DNA of 64,000 nt from Cycas panzhihuaensis (taxonomy: Eukaryota > Cycadophyta). Shown piece after piece: positions 20,760-30,749 of this stretch. Positions within the stretch are counted from its first letter, which is position 1. Each line of letters opens with the position of its first letter. The notes below the pieces were generated by a model, which was given only the letters and a program-made list of their open reading frames with translations, was not told the origin of the DNA and did no database searches. Made by a program: the position numbers and the translations under genes. The stretch spans positions 138,701,741 to 138,765,740 of the forward strand of contig CM041465.1 of assembly GCA_023213395.1 (NCBI GenBank), in the 5' to 3' direction.

Positions 20760-22180
20760 TCACTCTTTTAGTCCCAATTTGTCTCTGAGAAATAGAAACC
20801 TATCTTTATTGAGAGGTTTTGTCAATATATCTGCAATTTGTTCAGTCGATGAACAGTATACCAAATCAATTTCTTTATTTTGCACTTTTTCTCTTATGAA
20901 ATGATGGTGAACCTTAATGTGTTTTGTTCGAGCATGAAGGACAGGATTCTTTGTCAGTTTCATGGTGCTCTGATTATCACAGAAAAGAATTGTCGATTTT
21001 GTTTGTTTTCGATCTAGATCTGATAGAAGCGATCTCAGCCATACTGCTTCACATGTTGCACTGATAGCTGATTCATACTCTGCTTCTGTAGATGAAAGCG
21101 CAATTGTAGCTTGTTTTTTGCTACTCCAGGAGACTGTTGTTGTTCCAAGAAAAAAATAATAACCACTTGTAGATTTTCTATTTTCTCTGTCTCCTGCCCA
21201 GTCTGAATCACAGTAACCAAATAATTTTTCTGCCTTATCTTTTGGATAAGTAAGCTTCAAATTGATTAAACCCTTTAAGTATCGGAGAATTCTCTTTGTT
21301 GCTTTCTAGTGTTTGATCTTGGGACCTTGCATATATCTTGAGACCAAACTTACTGCATACGAAATGTCTGGTCTGATTGCAGTAAGATAAATGAGGCTAC
21401 CAATCAACTGTCTATAGAGTGTTTCATTAACATTTTCATCATTATCACTGGGAGTGAGATCACATCCTATTTCCATAGGTGTGACACAGGGATTACTCTC
21501 TTCCATTTTAAACTTGATCAACAGATTTTTGATGTATCTGCTTTGGGATAAAGAGATTGAATTTTCTTCCTGTTCTATTTCTAATTCAATAATCCTAGGT
21601 CAGTCATTTCAAAACCTCTTTCTAGTTGACTTCTTATATTTTCAATTGATTCAGTGTCACTACCCGTGAGGAACATATCATCAACAAAGACAGTTATGAT
21701 TGTAATCAAACCTTGCCTTTTTTTTTTTGTGTACAAGCTAGAGTCTGAACTGCATCTGCTGAACCCGGTCTGGATGAGATATTTATCCAGTTTTGCATAC
21801 CAAGCTCGAGGAGCTTGTTTTAACCCATACAAAGCCTTCTTTAATTTGCAAACAAGGCTTTCTTTACCAGCTTTATTAAAACCTTTTGGCTGCTTCATAT
21901 ACACTTCTTCTTCGAGATCACCATTTAAAAAGGCACTTTTTACATCTAACTGATATATTTTCCAATTGTTTTGGGCTGCTAAGGCTATTACAGTTCTCAT
22001 AGTATCAACTTTAGCAACTGGAGAAAATGTTTCTTCATAATCAATATCATGAGTCTGAGTATAGCCCTTGGCAACTAACCCTACTTTGTATTTGCTTATT
22101 CTTCCATCTGCATCTTCTTTAATCTTGTATACCCATTTGCAGTTGACTATGGGTTTTCCTGGAGGTGGACTTACTAGATC
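20760..22180 (-). pseudogene. pol: RE8 reverse transcriptase and RNase H
   Basis: The RNase H frame (20760-21260, 166 aa) has FGYCDSDWAGD, SSTEAEYES, FCDNQSTMKL, HIKVHHHF and ADILTKPLNKDR. Upstream are a short part with GSLIYLTAIRPDISYAV (21306-21521) and the RT palm (21581-22000) with DVKSAFLNGDL, LKQAPRAWY and FVDDMF. Each part is in a different frame or separated by stops (about 21300, 21550-21600). A further frameshift at about 22185 lies between the NEEMESI and KPIVNCKWVY parts. Confidence 0.88.
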
Positions 22181-23890
22181 CCAAGTCTAATTTTCGTGAT
22201 TGACTCCATTTCTTCATTCATAGCATCTTTCCATTCTTGGTGATCTTTAGCTTCTTCGAACGATTGAGGTTCTATATATGTCAGAAGAGCATGAGGCATT
22301 TGACTTCTGGTTCTATGAGCATATATATCTCCTTTGCTTTCTTCAATAGTTTTAAGGTACCACTTGGGTATCCTTTTCCCTTCTCTGCCTTCATCGTCAT
22401 TTCTAGTTTCAACCTCGCTTGATGCTATTTCTCCTTCTTCATTAACAGAGGAATCCTGAGATTCCCTCTCTGCACCAATCGTCTCTATATTCTCTGATGT
22501 GATTTCTGAAGTTTCTTCAATTGGAAGCTGAGGTTGAACTAACCTTTTTGGACTTTCTTCTATCAGGTGTTGTACTTCTATGCTTTTAAGGTGTTCATGT
22601 TCATCAAAAACAACATCTCTGCTAATATAGACCTTATTTGTTTTAGGGTCTATACATTTGTAAGCCTTAGAATTTTTGTTATAACCTACCATAACACATT
22701 CTATGCTTTTGGAATCCAATTTAGTCCTCCTTTTATCTGGGATATGGACAAAGGCTTTACAACCAAAAATTCTTAGGTTACTTACATCCGGTTTGATGTT
22801 TGTCCAAACTTCTTCTGGAGTAATATGGTCCAGTATTCTTGTAGGACTCTTGTTTATTAGATATATAGTTGTCTTGTGACACGCCGATAAACTTTTGAGA
22901 TTTGACTCTGTTCGATCATGCATCTTGCCATCTCCATAATTGTCCTGTTCATTCGTTCAGTGACTCCATTTGATTGAGGAGAGTAAGGAGTAGTTAATTG
23001 TCTTTTGACCCCGCGAGTCTTGCAAAAGTATTGAAAATCATTTGATATGTATTTGCCGCCACCATTGGACCGAACATATTTTATTTTTGTTCCAGATTCT
23101 AATTCGGCTTTTGTTTTAAATTCCTTAAATTTTTCAAACACATCAGATTTACAGTACAAAAAATAAATCCAAGTTTTTCTAAAGTCATCAATGAAGGACA
23201 AAAAATATCTTGCACCATTAATGGAGCATGGTGTGAGAGGGCCGTAGAGATTAGTGTGAACCAACTCCAGCTTATTTTGAGCTTTCCATTCACTGGCTCT
23301 GAAGAGAAGCCGATGTTGTTTCCCTAACATGCAGCTTTTGCACATAAGATGTTCAAAGGAGATATCTGGAAGACCATTAACCATTTTAAATTTTTTTAAC
23401 TACAACAACCTATCAGAGGAGATGTGCCCGTACTTCAAATGCCATAATTTATTATCATCATTGCTAACCACAATACATGCTTTTTCATTATTATTAACCG
23501 ATTTTGAAAGTAACTTATAGAGATCGTTACTTTCAATACCTTTGGCAACCATCATACCTCCATTTTTCATATCTAAAATATAGCAGAAACCATTCTCATC
23601 AAACACAGTTCTCAACTTCTTTTTCCTAAATTGAGAAACGAAAAGGAGATTCTTTTTTAGGCCTAGAACAAACAAGACATTACCAATTTTTTTAATCCCC
23701 TCTTTTATTTTGATGGCAATGGTGCCAATTCCTTCAATGTGCAAGGGGTGTTTATCTCCAAGTTCCATTGATTTATAAGAAACAAAAGGTTTTAATGATT
23801 CAAACTAGTCTTTTCTTCCAGTCATATGTATGGACGCCCCTGAATCAATGCACCAGATTTCTTCATCATCGAGACAAGCAGTTAGGGCTA
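22174..23890 (-). pseudogene. pol: RE8 integrase and protease
   Basis: Protease: IDSGASIHMTG (about 23870-23815) has the DSG intact, then a stop and a frame with GIGTIAIKI and VLGLKKNLLFVSQ. The pre-integrase domain has WHLKYGHISSDRLL and CKSCMLGKQH. The core has VHTNLYGPLT, where the first catalytic Asp is Asn; RSNGGGKYIS, where the second Asp is also Asn; and GVTERMNRT with Glu kept. The linker ends with IPKWYLKTIEES. Confidence 0.88.
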
Positions 23891-24858
23891 CTAGGAATGT
23901 CATTTCTTCCTCATCATCATCATCTTGCTCTTTACTGAAGTTTCCATTAGGTTGTTTGCCTTTATGAATTTTAGCTCTCCTTTGAGGACATTGGCAAGGA
24001 TAATGTCCTGATCTGCCACAGTGATAACCTACATCAAAGATCCTGCAATTGTTGGTATAGTGGCCAGGTTTACCACAGTTAAAGCAAACTCTGGCCTCTC
24101 TGGGAGGTATATTGCGACCTCTCCCGCGATTGTCCTAGCTTCTTCCTCGGGTCATGCTTCTTGATTCAGATGTTCTACCACATCCTCGAGATTGACCTCT
24201 GCTTCTAGGTCCTAGATGGAGTTTGGACACAAAAGTGTCTTCAATTTCTGTTGTATCCTCATACCGCGTATTTCTTTGCTCTTGTATGAGTAGGAGACCT
24301 GTCAAGGTACAAGGGTCATGCCATTGATTTACTCATTAGTAGTGATAGTATTAATTATGACATCAAAGGACCTGGGCAGTTTGCTTTCAATCATCTCGAC
24401 CAACTCTTGTTCCTCTATTTTGGCACTTGCACTTGCTAGATTATTCCTAATGAAAGTGGCCTTATGAAGAAATTCAGAGACAGTTTCAGAATCTTTCATA
24501 CGCAATTTGAAGAGATCTTCTTTGAGAGCTATGATACGAGCCTTATTTTTTTACCATATAAAATTTCGAAAGATTACCATACTTCTGAGGAGGAATTTAA
24601 ATTTTCAACATAAATCAAAAGTGAGTCTGAAATGGAGAGCTTCAAAGTGATTAGTCTAGCATTATCTCTTTCCTCCTAGCTGGGATAATCCACACCATCT
24701 TCATCTGGTTTTGGTTCCCTGCCTGTAGTAATTCTCCAAGCATTTTTTACCCTAAAAAGGGTCTCTATTTTTATCTTCCAGACATGATAATTGTCAGAAG
24801 TTAGTTTGTCTTGATCTAACAGAGCCAGAACAGATGACGCCATTCCTAAATTGATCAA
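23890..24858 (-). pseudogene. gag: RE8 gag
   Basis: The start is either Met at 24858 or the fifth downstream residue (MASSVLALLDQDKL). The motif LTSDNYHVWKIKIETLFRVKNAWRI is the usual copia Gag opening. Later parts (GLLLIQEQ-like, 24240-24560) carry stops and frame changes. The twin zinc knuckles (24100-23990) read CFNCGKPGHYTNNC, intact, and GYHCGRSGHYPCQC, with the first Cys lost. The order and spacing match RE11, whose gag is cleaner. Confidence 0.8.
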
Positions 24859-25524
24859 AAAATGATATTCAAATGACTGTAACCAGGTCTGTCCGTATGG
24901 TTGTACGGATTTCTGTGCGGTACCAAAGTTGTACAGAAGAGATAAAAGGTGGTCCCAACTTCAAGAAGATGAAAATGGGTATCCAGAAATACAAATATTT
25001 TTTTAAATTCAGCTCTAATCTGAGAGAAAAAGCCAACAAAAAGGTGGGAAAACGCACGGCTAGGGTTTAGCATTTTTTATGAAAAAACCACAAAAAATTA
25101 GAAATAACCTAGCAAAATCTGTGTCAAATCCTTCAAACTTGACTTAGACAAAGACTTGATATGATAAACACCAGATTCAAGAAGAAAATCCTCAAGAAAT
25201 TAAGTGATTTAACCTCAAATCCGCACACCTAAAAAGGAGATCGAAAGTCCCTCAAAATGAGCTCGGATCACTTTGACGCAGAAGCAAAAAGTACTAAGGA
25301 GGCCAAGATCTACAAACTGGGAAAGTTTGAGGCGATTCTGACAACTTCAATTTTGGAGGTCTGTATGACCGTACAAATCCATACATAGTGGTTTCTAAGA
25401 TTATCTTTCAGGATTAGAAGACCTGATTTGCTTCTTGATGATGATCTCCTCTTTGACTCCAAATGTATTACAAAGTTTCTTCTTGCTGAACAAGAGAATA
25501 CCTCAACCAGGCAAAGTGTTCCTA
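24859..25524 (-). other. Leader of RE8 with two GTAC motif sites
   Basis: It lies between primer site and gag. GTAC cores lie near gag (24903, 24920, 24931) and near the primer site (25371). No gene is seen. Frames of 60-72 codons on either strand have no support. Confidence 0.6.
24893..24934 (-). promoter_or_regulatory. GTAC cluster with hairpin in the RE8 leader
   Basis: In plus reading 24893-24908 is CCGTATGGTTGTACGG: a 5 bp stem (CCGTA/TACGG) with a 6 nt loop. The minus strand carries TCCGTACAA (24909-24901), a full match to TNCGTACAA, the SBP-domain factor site. Two further GTAC cores follow. It sits 35-75 bp before the gag start. Confidence 0.45.
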
Positions 25525-25535
25525 CTTTGATACCA
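25525..25535 (-). other. Primer-binding site of RE8
   Basis: The minus strand reads TGGTATCAAAG directly after the LTR, the same variant as in RE4. Confidence 0.75.
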
Positions 25536-25732
25536 TGAAGAGCAAGTAAAGAATCCAAATTTTTGCCTTCAAAGGTGATTGTATTAGATACAAGTAGTAT
25601 ATTTATACATGAAGTACAATGTAACTGACATACAAGATGATGACACGTGTCATACACTTGTCACCAAATATGAAGAGAGGGAATGTGACCTTCAATGTGT
25701 AGAAGTCCTAGGTGAAACATTATAATCTAACA
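25536..25732 (-). repeat. 5' LTR of RE8 (197 bp)
   Basis: It pairs with 20551-20744. The minus strand has TATAAATATAC as a probable TATA box. The target duplication AGACA follows at 25733-25737. Confidence 0.9.
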
Positions 25733-25737
25733 AGACA

Positions 25738-25782
25738 CACTTTACTTAGACATATATAACATTAAACATTATACTCTTAAGA
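25738..25782 (-). repeat. Remaining part of the RE7 5' LTR
   Basis: CACTTTACTTAGACATATAT and the following bases to CTCTTAAGA align with 18331-18375. The LTR end is GA instead of CA, a mutated terminus. Confidence 0.85.
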
Positions 25783-27060
25783 ATGTCTTGATATCAAATT
25801 ATAGAATACAAAATATCAAGTCTGGTTGCTATGAGATAGATTAGACTGCCGACTAGTTGCCTATACAAGGTGGCATTAACATGTGGTTCCTTTTCATTTG
25901 GGACTAGATTGTAGTTCACTTCCATGGGGGTGGAGCATGGATTACATTCTTCCATTTGGAATTTTGTCAACAAGTCTTTGATGTACTTGATTTGACATAA
26001 GGAGACCGAATTACTCTCTTGATCAACTTGGATTCCCAAGTAATAGTTGAGGAGGCCCAGGTCAGTCATTTCAAACTTACTTTCCAATTGTTCTTTTAAT
26101 GTCAAATATTGATTCTTCATCATCACCAGTGAGAATCATATCATCAACATACACCACTACTATAGTGATTGTGCCATTTTTGTTCTTTACATACAGACTT
26201 GAGTTTGAGTTGTACCTGTGGAAACCATTTTTGCACAAATAGTTATCCAGCTTGGCATATTATGCACGAGGAGCTTGTTTCAATCCATACAAAGCCTTTT
26301 TCAATTTATAGACCAAGTGTTCCTGTCCTTATTTGATGTAGTCCTCAGGTTGTGACATATAGACTTCTTCTTCTATTTCACCATTTAGAAAGGCACTTTT
26401 GACATCCAACTAGTATATATCTTCCAGTTTTTATGCCACTAGAGCTATCATTGTTCTTACAGTGTCTAGTTTGGCTATAGTTGAAAAGGTTTCATCATAA
26501 TCCACTCCTGTTGTTTGGGTGTAGCCTTTTACAACTAGTCTAGCTTTATATTTTTCTACTTTCCCATTTGCTCCTCCTTTTATGTTGTAAGTCCATTTAC
26601 AATTTACAACAGATTTATCGGGTGGTAGTTCCACCAATTTCCAAGTTGATTTCTGATGATGAAGTCTAGTTCGACATCCATGGCATCTCTCCATTGAGTG
26701 TGCCCCTTTGCTTTTGCATATGACTGTGGTTCTATGTAGTTGTACAAGGCTCTATGTTTTTGACTCCTTGTTCTATGAGGAAGTATGTCTCCTTTCCTTT
26801 CCTCAATTGTTTTGAGGTACCACTTAGGAACTCTTTTTTCCTTTTTGGCCTCATCAGTTTTTGACTCTTCAGGAGATGGTGATTCTTCTTCTAAAGTGGA
26901 ATCTTTGTGAGAAGCTTGGGGTGAGACAAATTCTTTTGAAACATCTTCTGAAGTTATGCATGATTCTTCTTCTACAGGAGTATCTTGAGAAGGAAATCGA
27001 GGCGATCTTTCTATTACTCTGATTTGATTTGTATCTTCTTTTTCGTCTTCTTCATTGAAG
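25783..27060 (-). pseudogene. pol: RE6 reverse transcriptase
   Basis: Minus reading: SKREMPWMSN-like start near 26690, then KSTWKLVELPPDKSVVNCKWTYNIKG, KARLVVKGYTQTTGVDYDETFS, a stop near 26412, FLNGEIEEEVYMSQPEDYI, LKQAPRA with a stop before it, and an intact catalytic YVDDMILTGDDEES (about 26155-26115). After a frameshift come KFEMTDLGLLNYYLGIQVD and LYRQLVGSLIYLIATRLDILYSI, ending at the RE7 insertion. 26700-27060 is the linker with the KKRVPKWYLKTIEE motif. Confidence 0.85.
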
Positions 27061-28340
27061 ATGACATCTCAACTTACATAGATCTTGTTTGTCTTTGGAT
27101 CTATGCATTTATAAGCTTTGGGGTTATTGTTGCAGCCAATCATGATGCATTCCAAACTTTTTGAGTCAAGCTTTGTTCTTTTTTGTCTGGTATGTGAACA
27201 AAGGCTTGACAGCCAAACAATTGCAGATGACTCACATCTCGCTTCCTTCCTGTCCATGCTTCTTCTAGTGTGAGAAGGTTTATTGCCTTGGTCAGACTTC
27301 TATTCAGTAGATAACAAGCAGTGTTTATTGCTTCAACCCAATATGATTTAGGAACCCCATTTTCATGTACCATGCTTTGGGCCATTTCCATAATGGGTCT
27401 GTTCTTTCTTTCTACAACCCCATTAGATTGGGGTGTATATGGTGTTGTGAACTGCCTTCGTATTCCATTAGCTTTGCAATATTTCAGAAATTCTTTAAAG
27501 ATATACTTGCCTCCACAATCAGATCGTATACATTTGATTTTTCCTTCAGCCTCTAATTCTGCTTCAACTTTGAATTCCTTGAATATATCATATACTTCTG
27601 ATTTATTGTGCAAAAAGTATACCCAGATTTTTCTAGTCAAATCATCTATGAATGTGAGAAAGTAGTTACATCCATTGATAGAATATGGAGTGCAGGGTCC
27701 ACATATATCTGTGTGAACTAATTCCAATTTTTTCTAAGCTCCCCACTTGCTATCTTTAAAGGGTAGCATGTGTTGTTTTCCTGATTGGCAGCTTTTACAT
27801 ACAAAATTATCAAATGTGATTGATGGTAGACCATTAACTAACCCTTTCCTTTTTCATAGTTTTTAATTTATCTATGGAAAGGTGTCCATACTTCAAATGC
27901 CACATTTTATCATTGACTTACAGCAATACATGCTTTTACATCAGGCAAAATAGGGTATGAAAGTAGCCTGTATAGGTCATTACTTTCAACTCCTTTAGCA
28001 ATTACATGGCCATTGTTTTTCATATCAAGGATATAACAAAATCCTTCTTCATTAAAGATAGTTCTTAACCCCTTTTTCCTAAGTCGAGAAACAAACAAGA
28101 GGTTCATTTTTAGATCTGGAACCAGGAGTACATTCCCAATTTTCTGGACACTGTCTTGTAATTTGATTGCTATGGTTCCCACTCCTTTTATGTTGAGGGT
28201 ACATTTGTCCCCTAGCTCCACTGATCTATCTGGAGAATATGGTTGCAGGGTTTCAAACCACTCTTCTCCGCTGGTGATGTGTTGCGATGCCGCCAAGTCA
28301 ATGTACCACACATCTCTATCCTGAAGACTTGCTGCAAGTG
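27061..28340 (-). pseudogene. pol: RE6 integrase and protease
   Basis: The protease site reads YIDLAASQHITSG (about 28305-28265): the usual DSG is DLA, so catalysis would be lost. NVLLVPDLKMNLLFVSRL follows. The pre-integrase region is decayed near 27730-27900. The integrase core (27140-27727, 195 aa) keeps all three acidic residues: VHTDICGPCTP, RSDCGGKYIF and GVVERKNRPI. The end is shifted near 27170-27190 (HIPDKKEQ versus RQKRTKLDSKSLECIMIGC). Confidence 0.88.
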
Positions 28341-28897
28341 TGACAATGAAGGCAGTCTCCTCTTCTTCTTCTCCATCAATCTGCTCTTTATTGTAGTTTC
28401 CCATTGGACATTTCCCTCTCTGGATATCTGCTCTCCTGTGGACATTGGGATGGAAAATGTCCTAGCTGACCATAATGATAACACAAGCCAAAGGCCTTAC
28501 ATGAACTTGCAAAATGACCAGTCTTACCATAGTTGTAACATATTCTTAAAGTAGTGCTACGTCCTTGCCCCTTACATCTTGGCATCTGCCTTGTGATGAT
28601 GTTTGAGGTTCTAAGCTCTCCCTCTCCCTCTGCATTGACCTCTGGGTCCCAAGTTCAGTCTGGACACAAATGCATCTTCGAGTTCTCCCGAGTCTTCATA
28701 TCTTTTATTCCTTTGCTCTTGTCTCAATAGCAACCTCGTCAGAGTATCTGATGTCATTGTTGCTATCTAATCATTGTTGGTGATGGTATTTATTGTTACA
28801 TCAAAGGATTTGGGTAGTTTACTAGCCACCATTTCTACCAATTCTTGATCTACGATTGGAGCACCAGCACTAGAGAGATCATTTCTTAAGAAGATAA

Positions 28898-28935
28898 CCT
28901 TATGAATAAATTCAACCTTATGAATAAATTCGATA
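28898..28935 (-). repeat. 18 bp tandem duplication in RE6 gag
   Basis: AACCTTATGAATAAATTC occurs twice in a row, giving EFIHKVEFIHKV in the protein. It keeps the reading frame. Confidence 0.85.
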
Positions 28936-28957
28936 ACTGTCTCAGACTCTTTCATGT

Positions 28958-29296
28958 GAAGTTTAAACAATTCTTCCTTTAAAGCTACTATCCTAGCTTT
29001 ATTCTTCTGTCCATGCAGATTTTCAAAACACTTCCAGATGTTAGACATAGTAGACAAAGTCTCTACATATGAAGTTTAAATAATTCTTCCTTTAAAGCTA
29101 CTATCCTAGCTTTATTCTTCTGTCCATGCAGGTTTTCAAAACACTTCCAGATGTTAGACATAGTAGACAAAGTCTCTACATATGAAGTTTAAACAATTCT
29201 TCCTTTAAAGCTACTATCCTAGCTTTATTCTTCTGTCCATGCAGGTTTTCAAAACACTTCCAGATGTTAGACATAGTAGACAAAGTCTCTACATAT
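28958..29296 (-). repeat. 113 bp unit, three tandem copies, in RE6 gag
   Basis: Copies start at 28958, 29071 and 29184 (GAAGTTTAAA each time) and differ at only a few bases. 113 is not a multiple of three, so the frame is shifted twice. The near identity of the copies suggests this event is younger than the RE6 insertion itself. Confidence 0.9.
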
Positions 29297-29557
29297 ATAA
29301 GAAGTGGGTCAAAAATTAATAGTTTTAGAATTATGACTCCTACACTATCTCTTTCTTCCCAATTCGTCAGGTCTGTCCCTGTTGTTTTAGGCTTGTCTTC
29401 TTTTCCTGTGGCAATTCCCCCACCATTCTTGACTCTTAAGAGAGTTTCTATCTTTATTTCCCATACACGATAATTATTGTCAGTGAGTTTATCAGCTTCA
29501 GGTAGGACAAGAATTGAGAAGGCCATATTCTGTAGAAAGACTGAGTGAAAATCCTAG

Positions 29558-29600
29558 TCCGTACAACTGTACAAAATTTTGTACAGTACCCAAATTGTAC
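29558..29600. promoter_or_regulatory. GTAC cluster before RE6 gag
   Basis: Five GTAC cores (29561, 29569, 29581, 29586, 29597) lie within 40 bp, 32-75 bp upstream of the RE6 gag start. TCCGTACAA at 29558-29566 matches TNCGTACAA. The centre (TGTACAAAATTTTGTACA, 29568-29585) is a perfect palindrome. Confidence 0.5.
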
Positions 29601-29783
29601 AGACGAAATCAAACAATACCTCAAATGAAAGGTGTTGATGAGGTGACCAAGGATCTACAATTATTTTTCTAAAACATTCCCTGCACTGAGAGAAATTTGA
29701 CTTGAAAGAGAGGACAAGCGGCTAGGGATTTTTCAAAAAACTACATCGATAAGAAGATTGAACCACTAAAATCCGTCAAAATC

Positions 29784-30165
29784 TATTATAATTTTAACAT
29801 GGAGAACACTCACCAACCATAAGAACAATATCAACAACCAAAGATCGACACAATATAATTAGAATGCATTAACATATCAAGAACACCAAAGACTCAATAT
29901 GAGCCTTGATGATGTGATGTGTCTATACACTACTTCAACCACCTTTATATACAAGAGAGGTGGGAGACTATACAACACAAGTAATGCATGTGGGACAAAT
30001 ACCTTTGTCCTGACCAATAGCATTATACCACTATCTTGACCAATAAGCTTCTATCCTTTTACATAGTATTATAATGACCCTTTGACCCCAACACATTAGG
30101 ACTATGACTAATAATCCTAGGACCCACTTTTATTTAACCACACACATTAAACATTATTTCTAACA
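29784..30165 (-). repeat. 3' LTR of RE9 (382 bp)
   Basis: It begins TATTATAATTTTAACATGG, where the 5' copy has TGTTACAATTTTAACATGG, and ends TTTCTAACA. On the minus strand GTCCCACATGC (29996-29986) lies 34 nt before TATATAA (29951-29945). Confidence 0.9.
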
Positions 30166-30287
30166 CCTCCCCTTAATGTTTAATGTTTGAACTAAGGACA
30201 ATTTGACATACATTGACACTTGACATGAATTTGAGACTATAGACATTAAAGACAACATGACAAGACTGACATGACTATCAACAGACT

Positions 30288-30749
30288 CTAATGCACTTTG
30301 TCTTCTTTGAATCTCCACTGCCTTGATTTTGGAAAGGTCTTAAACACCATGTCTTGGGTATGATCATGGTCTTCAACCCTATAGTGTCGTTTTTGAAGTA
30401 GTCCTTTGAACTGGCGATCCTCGAGCTTTGCCTCTTGCAACTTCACACATAATTGAGAATCCTTGGATATGCAAAACAAGTAGTGAAAGATGGGTAATTC
30501 AGCATGATCCTGCATGTACTCATCAAAGATATCTTCAAGGTATCCATCAAGTATGTCTTCTATCACCTGTTTGTTTCCTCTTTCTTCAGTATGTGAGCGA
30601 CCAAAACAGATGTTAGCAAATATCATCATTATCCAAATGTAGTAATGAGTTGTCAATCGGTAAGACACCATTATCCTCCCCTGAAGCAATGGATTTATTG
30701 AGACGAGTTCTTGTAAGCTGTGTGATATACCCTGTTTTCTCCGTGTCAC
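30288..30749 (-). CDS. Alpha-family terminal ORF in RE9 (unknown function)
   Basis: A 153-codon frame ends about 120 bp before the 3' LTR. Its C-terminal third is rich in charged residues and ends FKTFPKSRQWRFKEDKVH, matching RE7. The middle has HAELPIFHYLFCISKDSQLCVKLQEAKLEDRQF. It overlaps the end of the gag-like frame in another register by about 140 bases. No known domain is recognised. It could be a separate protein or the shifted end of the gag-like protein. Confidence 0.45.
   Translation of the reverse strand: MTRRKQGISHSLQELVSINPLLQGRIMVSYRLTTHYYIWIMMIFANICFGRSHTEERGNKQVIEDILDGYLEDIFDEYMQDHAELPIFHYLFCISKDSQLCVKLQEAKLEDRQFKGLLQKRHYRVEDHDHTQDMVFKTFPKSRQWRFKEDKVH

Larger units (their letters stand above)
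20551..25732 (-). mobile_element. RE8: complete copia element nested in the RE7 LTR
   Basis: Both LTRs (194 and 197 bp), primer site, gag, PR, INT, RT, RNase H and purine tract are present in 5182 bp. The 5 bp AGACA at 20546-20550 is repeated at 25733-25737, a perfect target duplication. Removing RE8 with one copy of AGACA restores an LTR matching 17971-18375. Coding frames are interrupted by a few stops and frameshifts, so the element is probably inactive. Confidence 0.95.
17971..25782 (-). mobile_element. RE7: alpha-family non-autonomous LTR element carrying RE8
   Basis: It has a 3' LTR (17971-18375), a 1.8 kb interior, a primer site (20185-20196) and a 5' LTR (20197-25782) split by RE8. 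Without RE8 it is about 2.6 kb. It has no pol and no visible gag; only a small minus-strand ORF next to the 3' LTR is shared with RE9. It sits in the RT/RNase H region of RE6. Flanks are GTATC (left) and ATGTC (right), a 5 bp duplication with two transitions, after which the RE6 frame resumes. Confidence 0.8.
28340..29526 (-). pseudogene. gag: RE6 gag, broken by a triplication
   Basis: It starts at 29526 with MAFSILVLPEADKLTDNNYRVWEIKIE. The frame runs through STMSNIWKCFENLHGQKNKARIVALKEELFKLHM, which is then repeated three times because of a 113 bp triplication. The distal part has MVASKLPKSFDVTINTITNND (about 28800). Two zinc knuckles at 28585-28440 read CYNYGKTGHFASSC and CYHYGQLGHFPSQC; the second Cys of each is Tyr. 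Confidence 0.85.

Noticed and set aside
28958-29296. Regular direct repeats resembling a CRISPR-like array
   Set aside because: The units are contiguous without spacers and are pieces of gag. It is a tandem triplication in a plant element.
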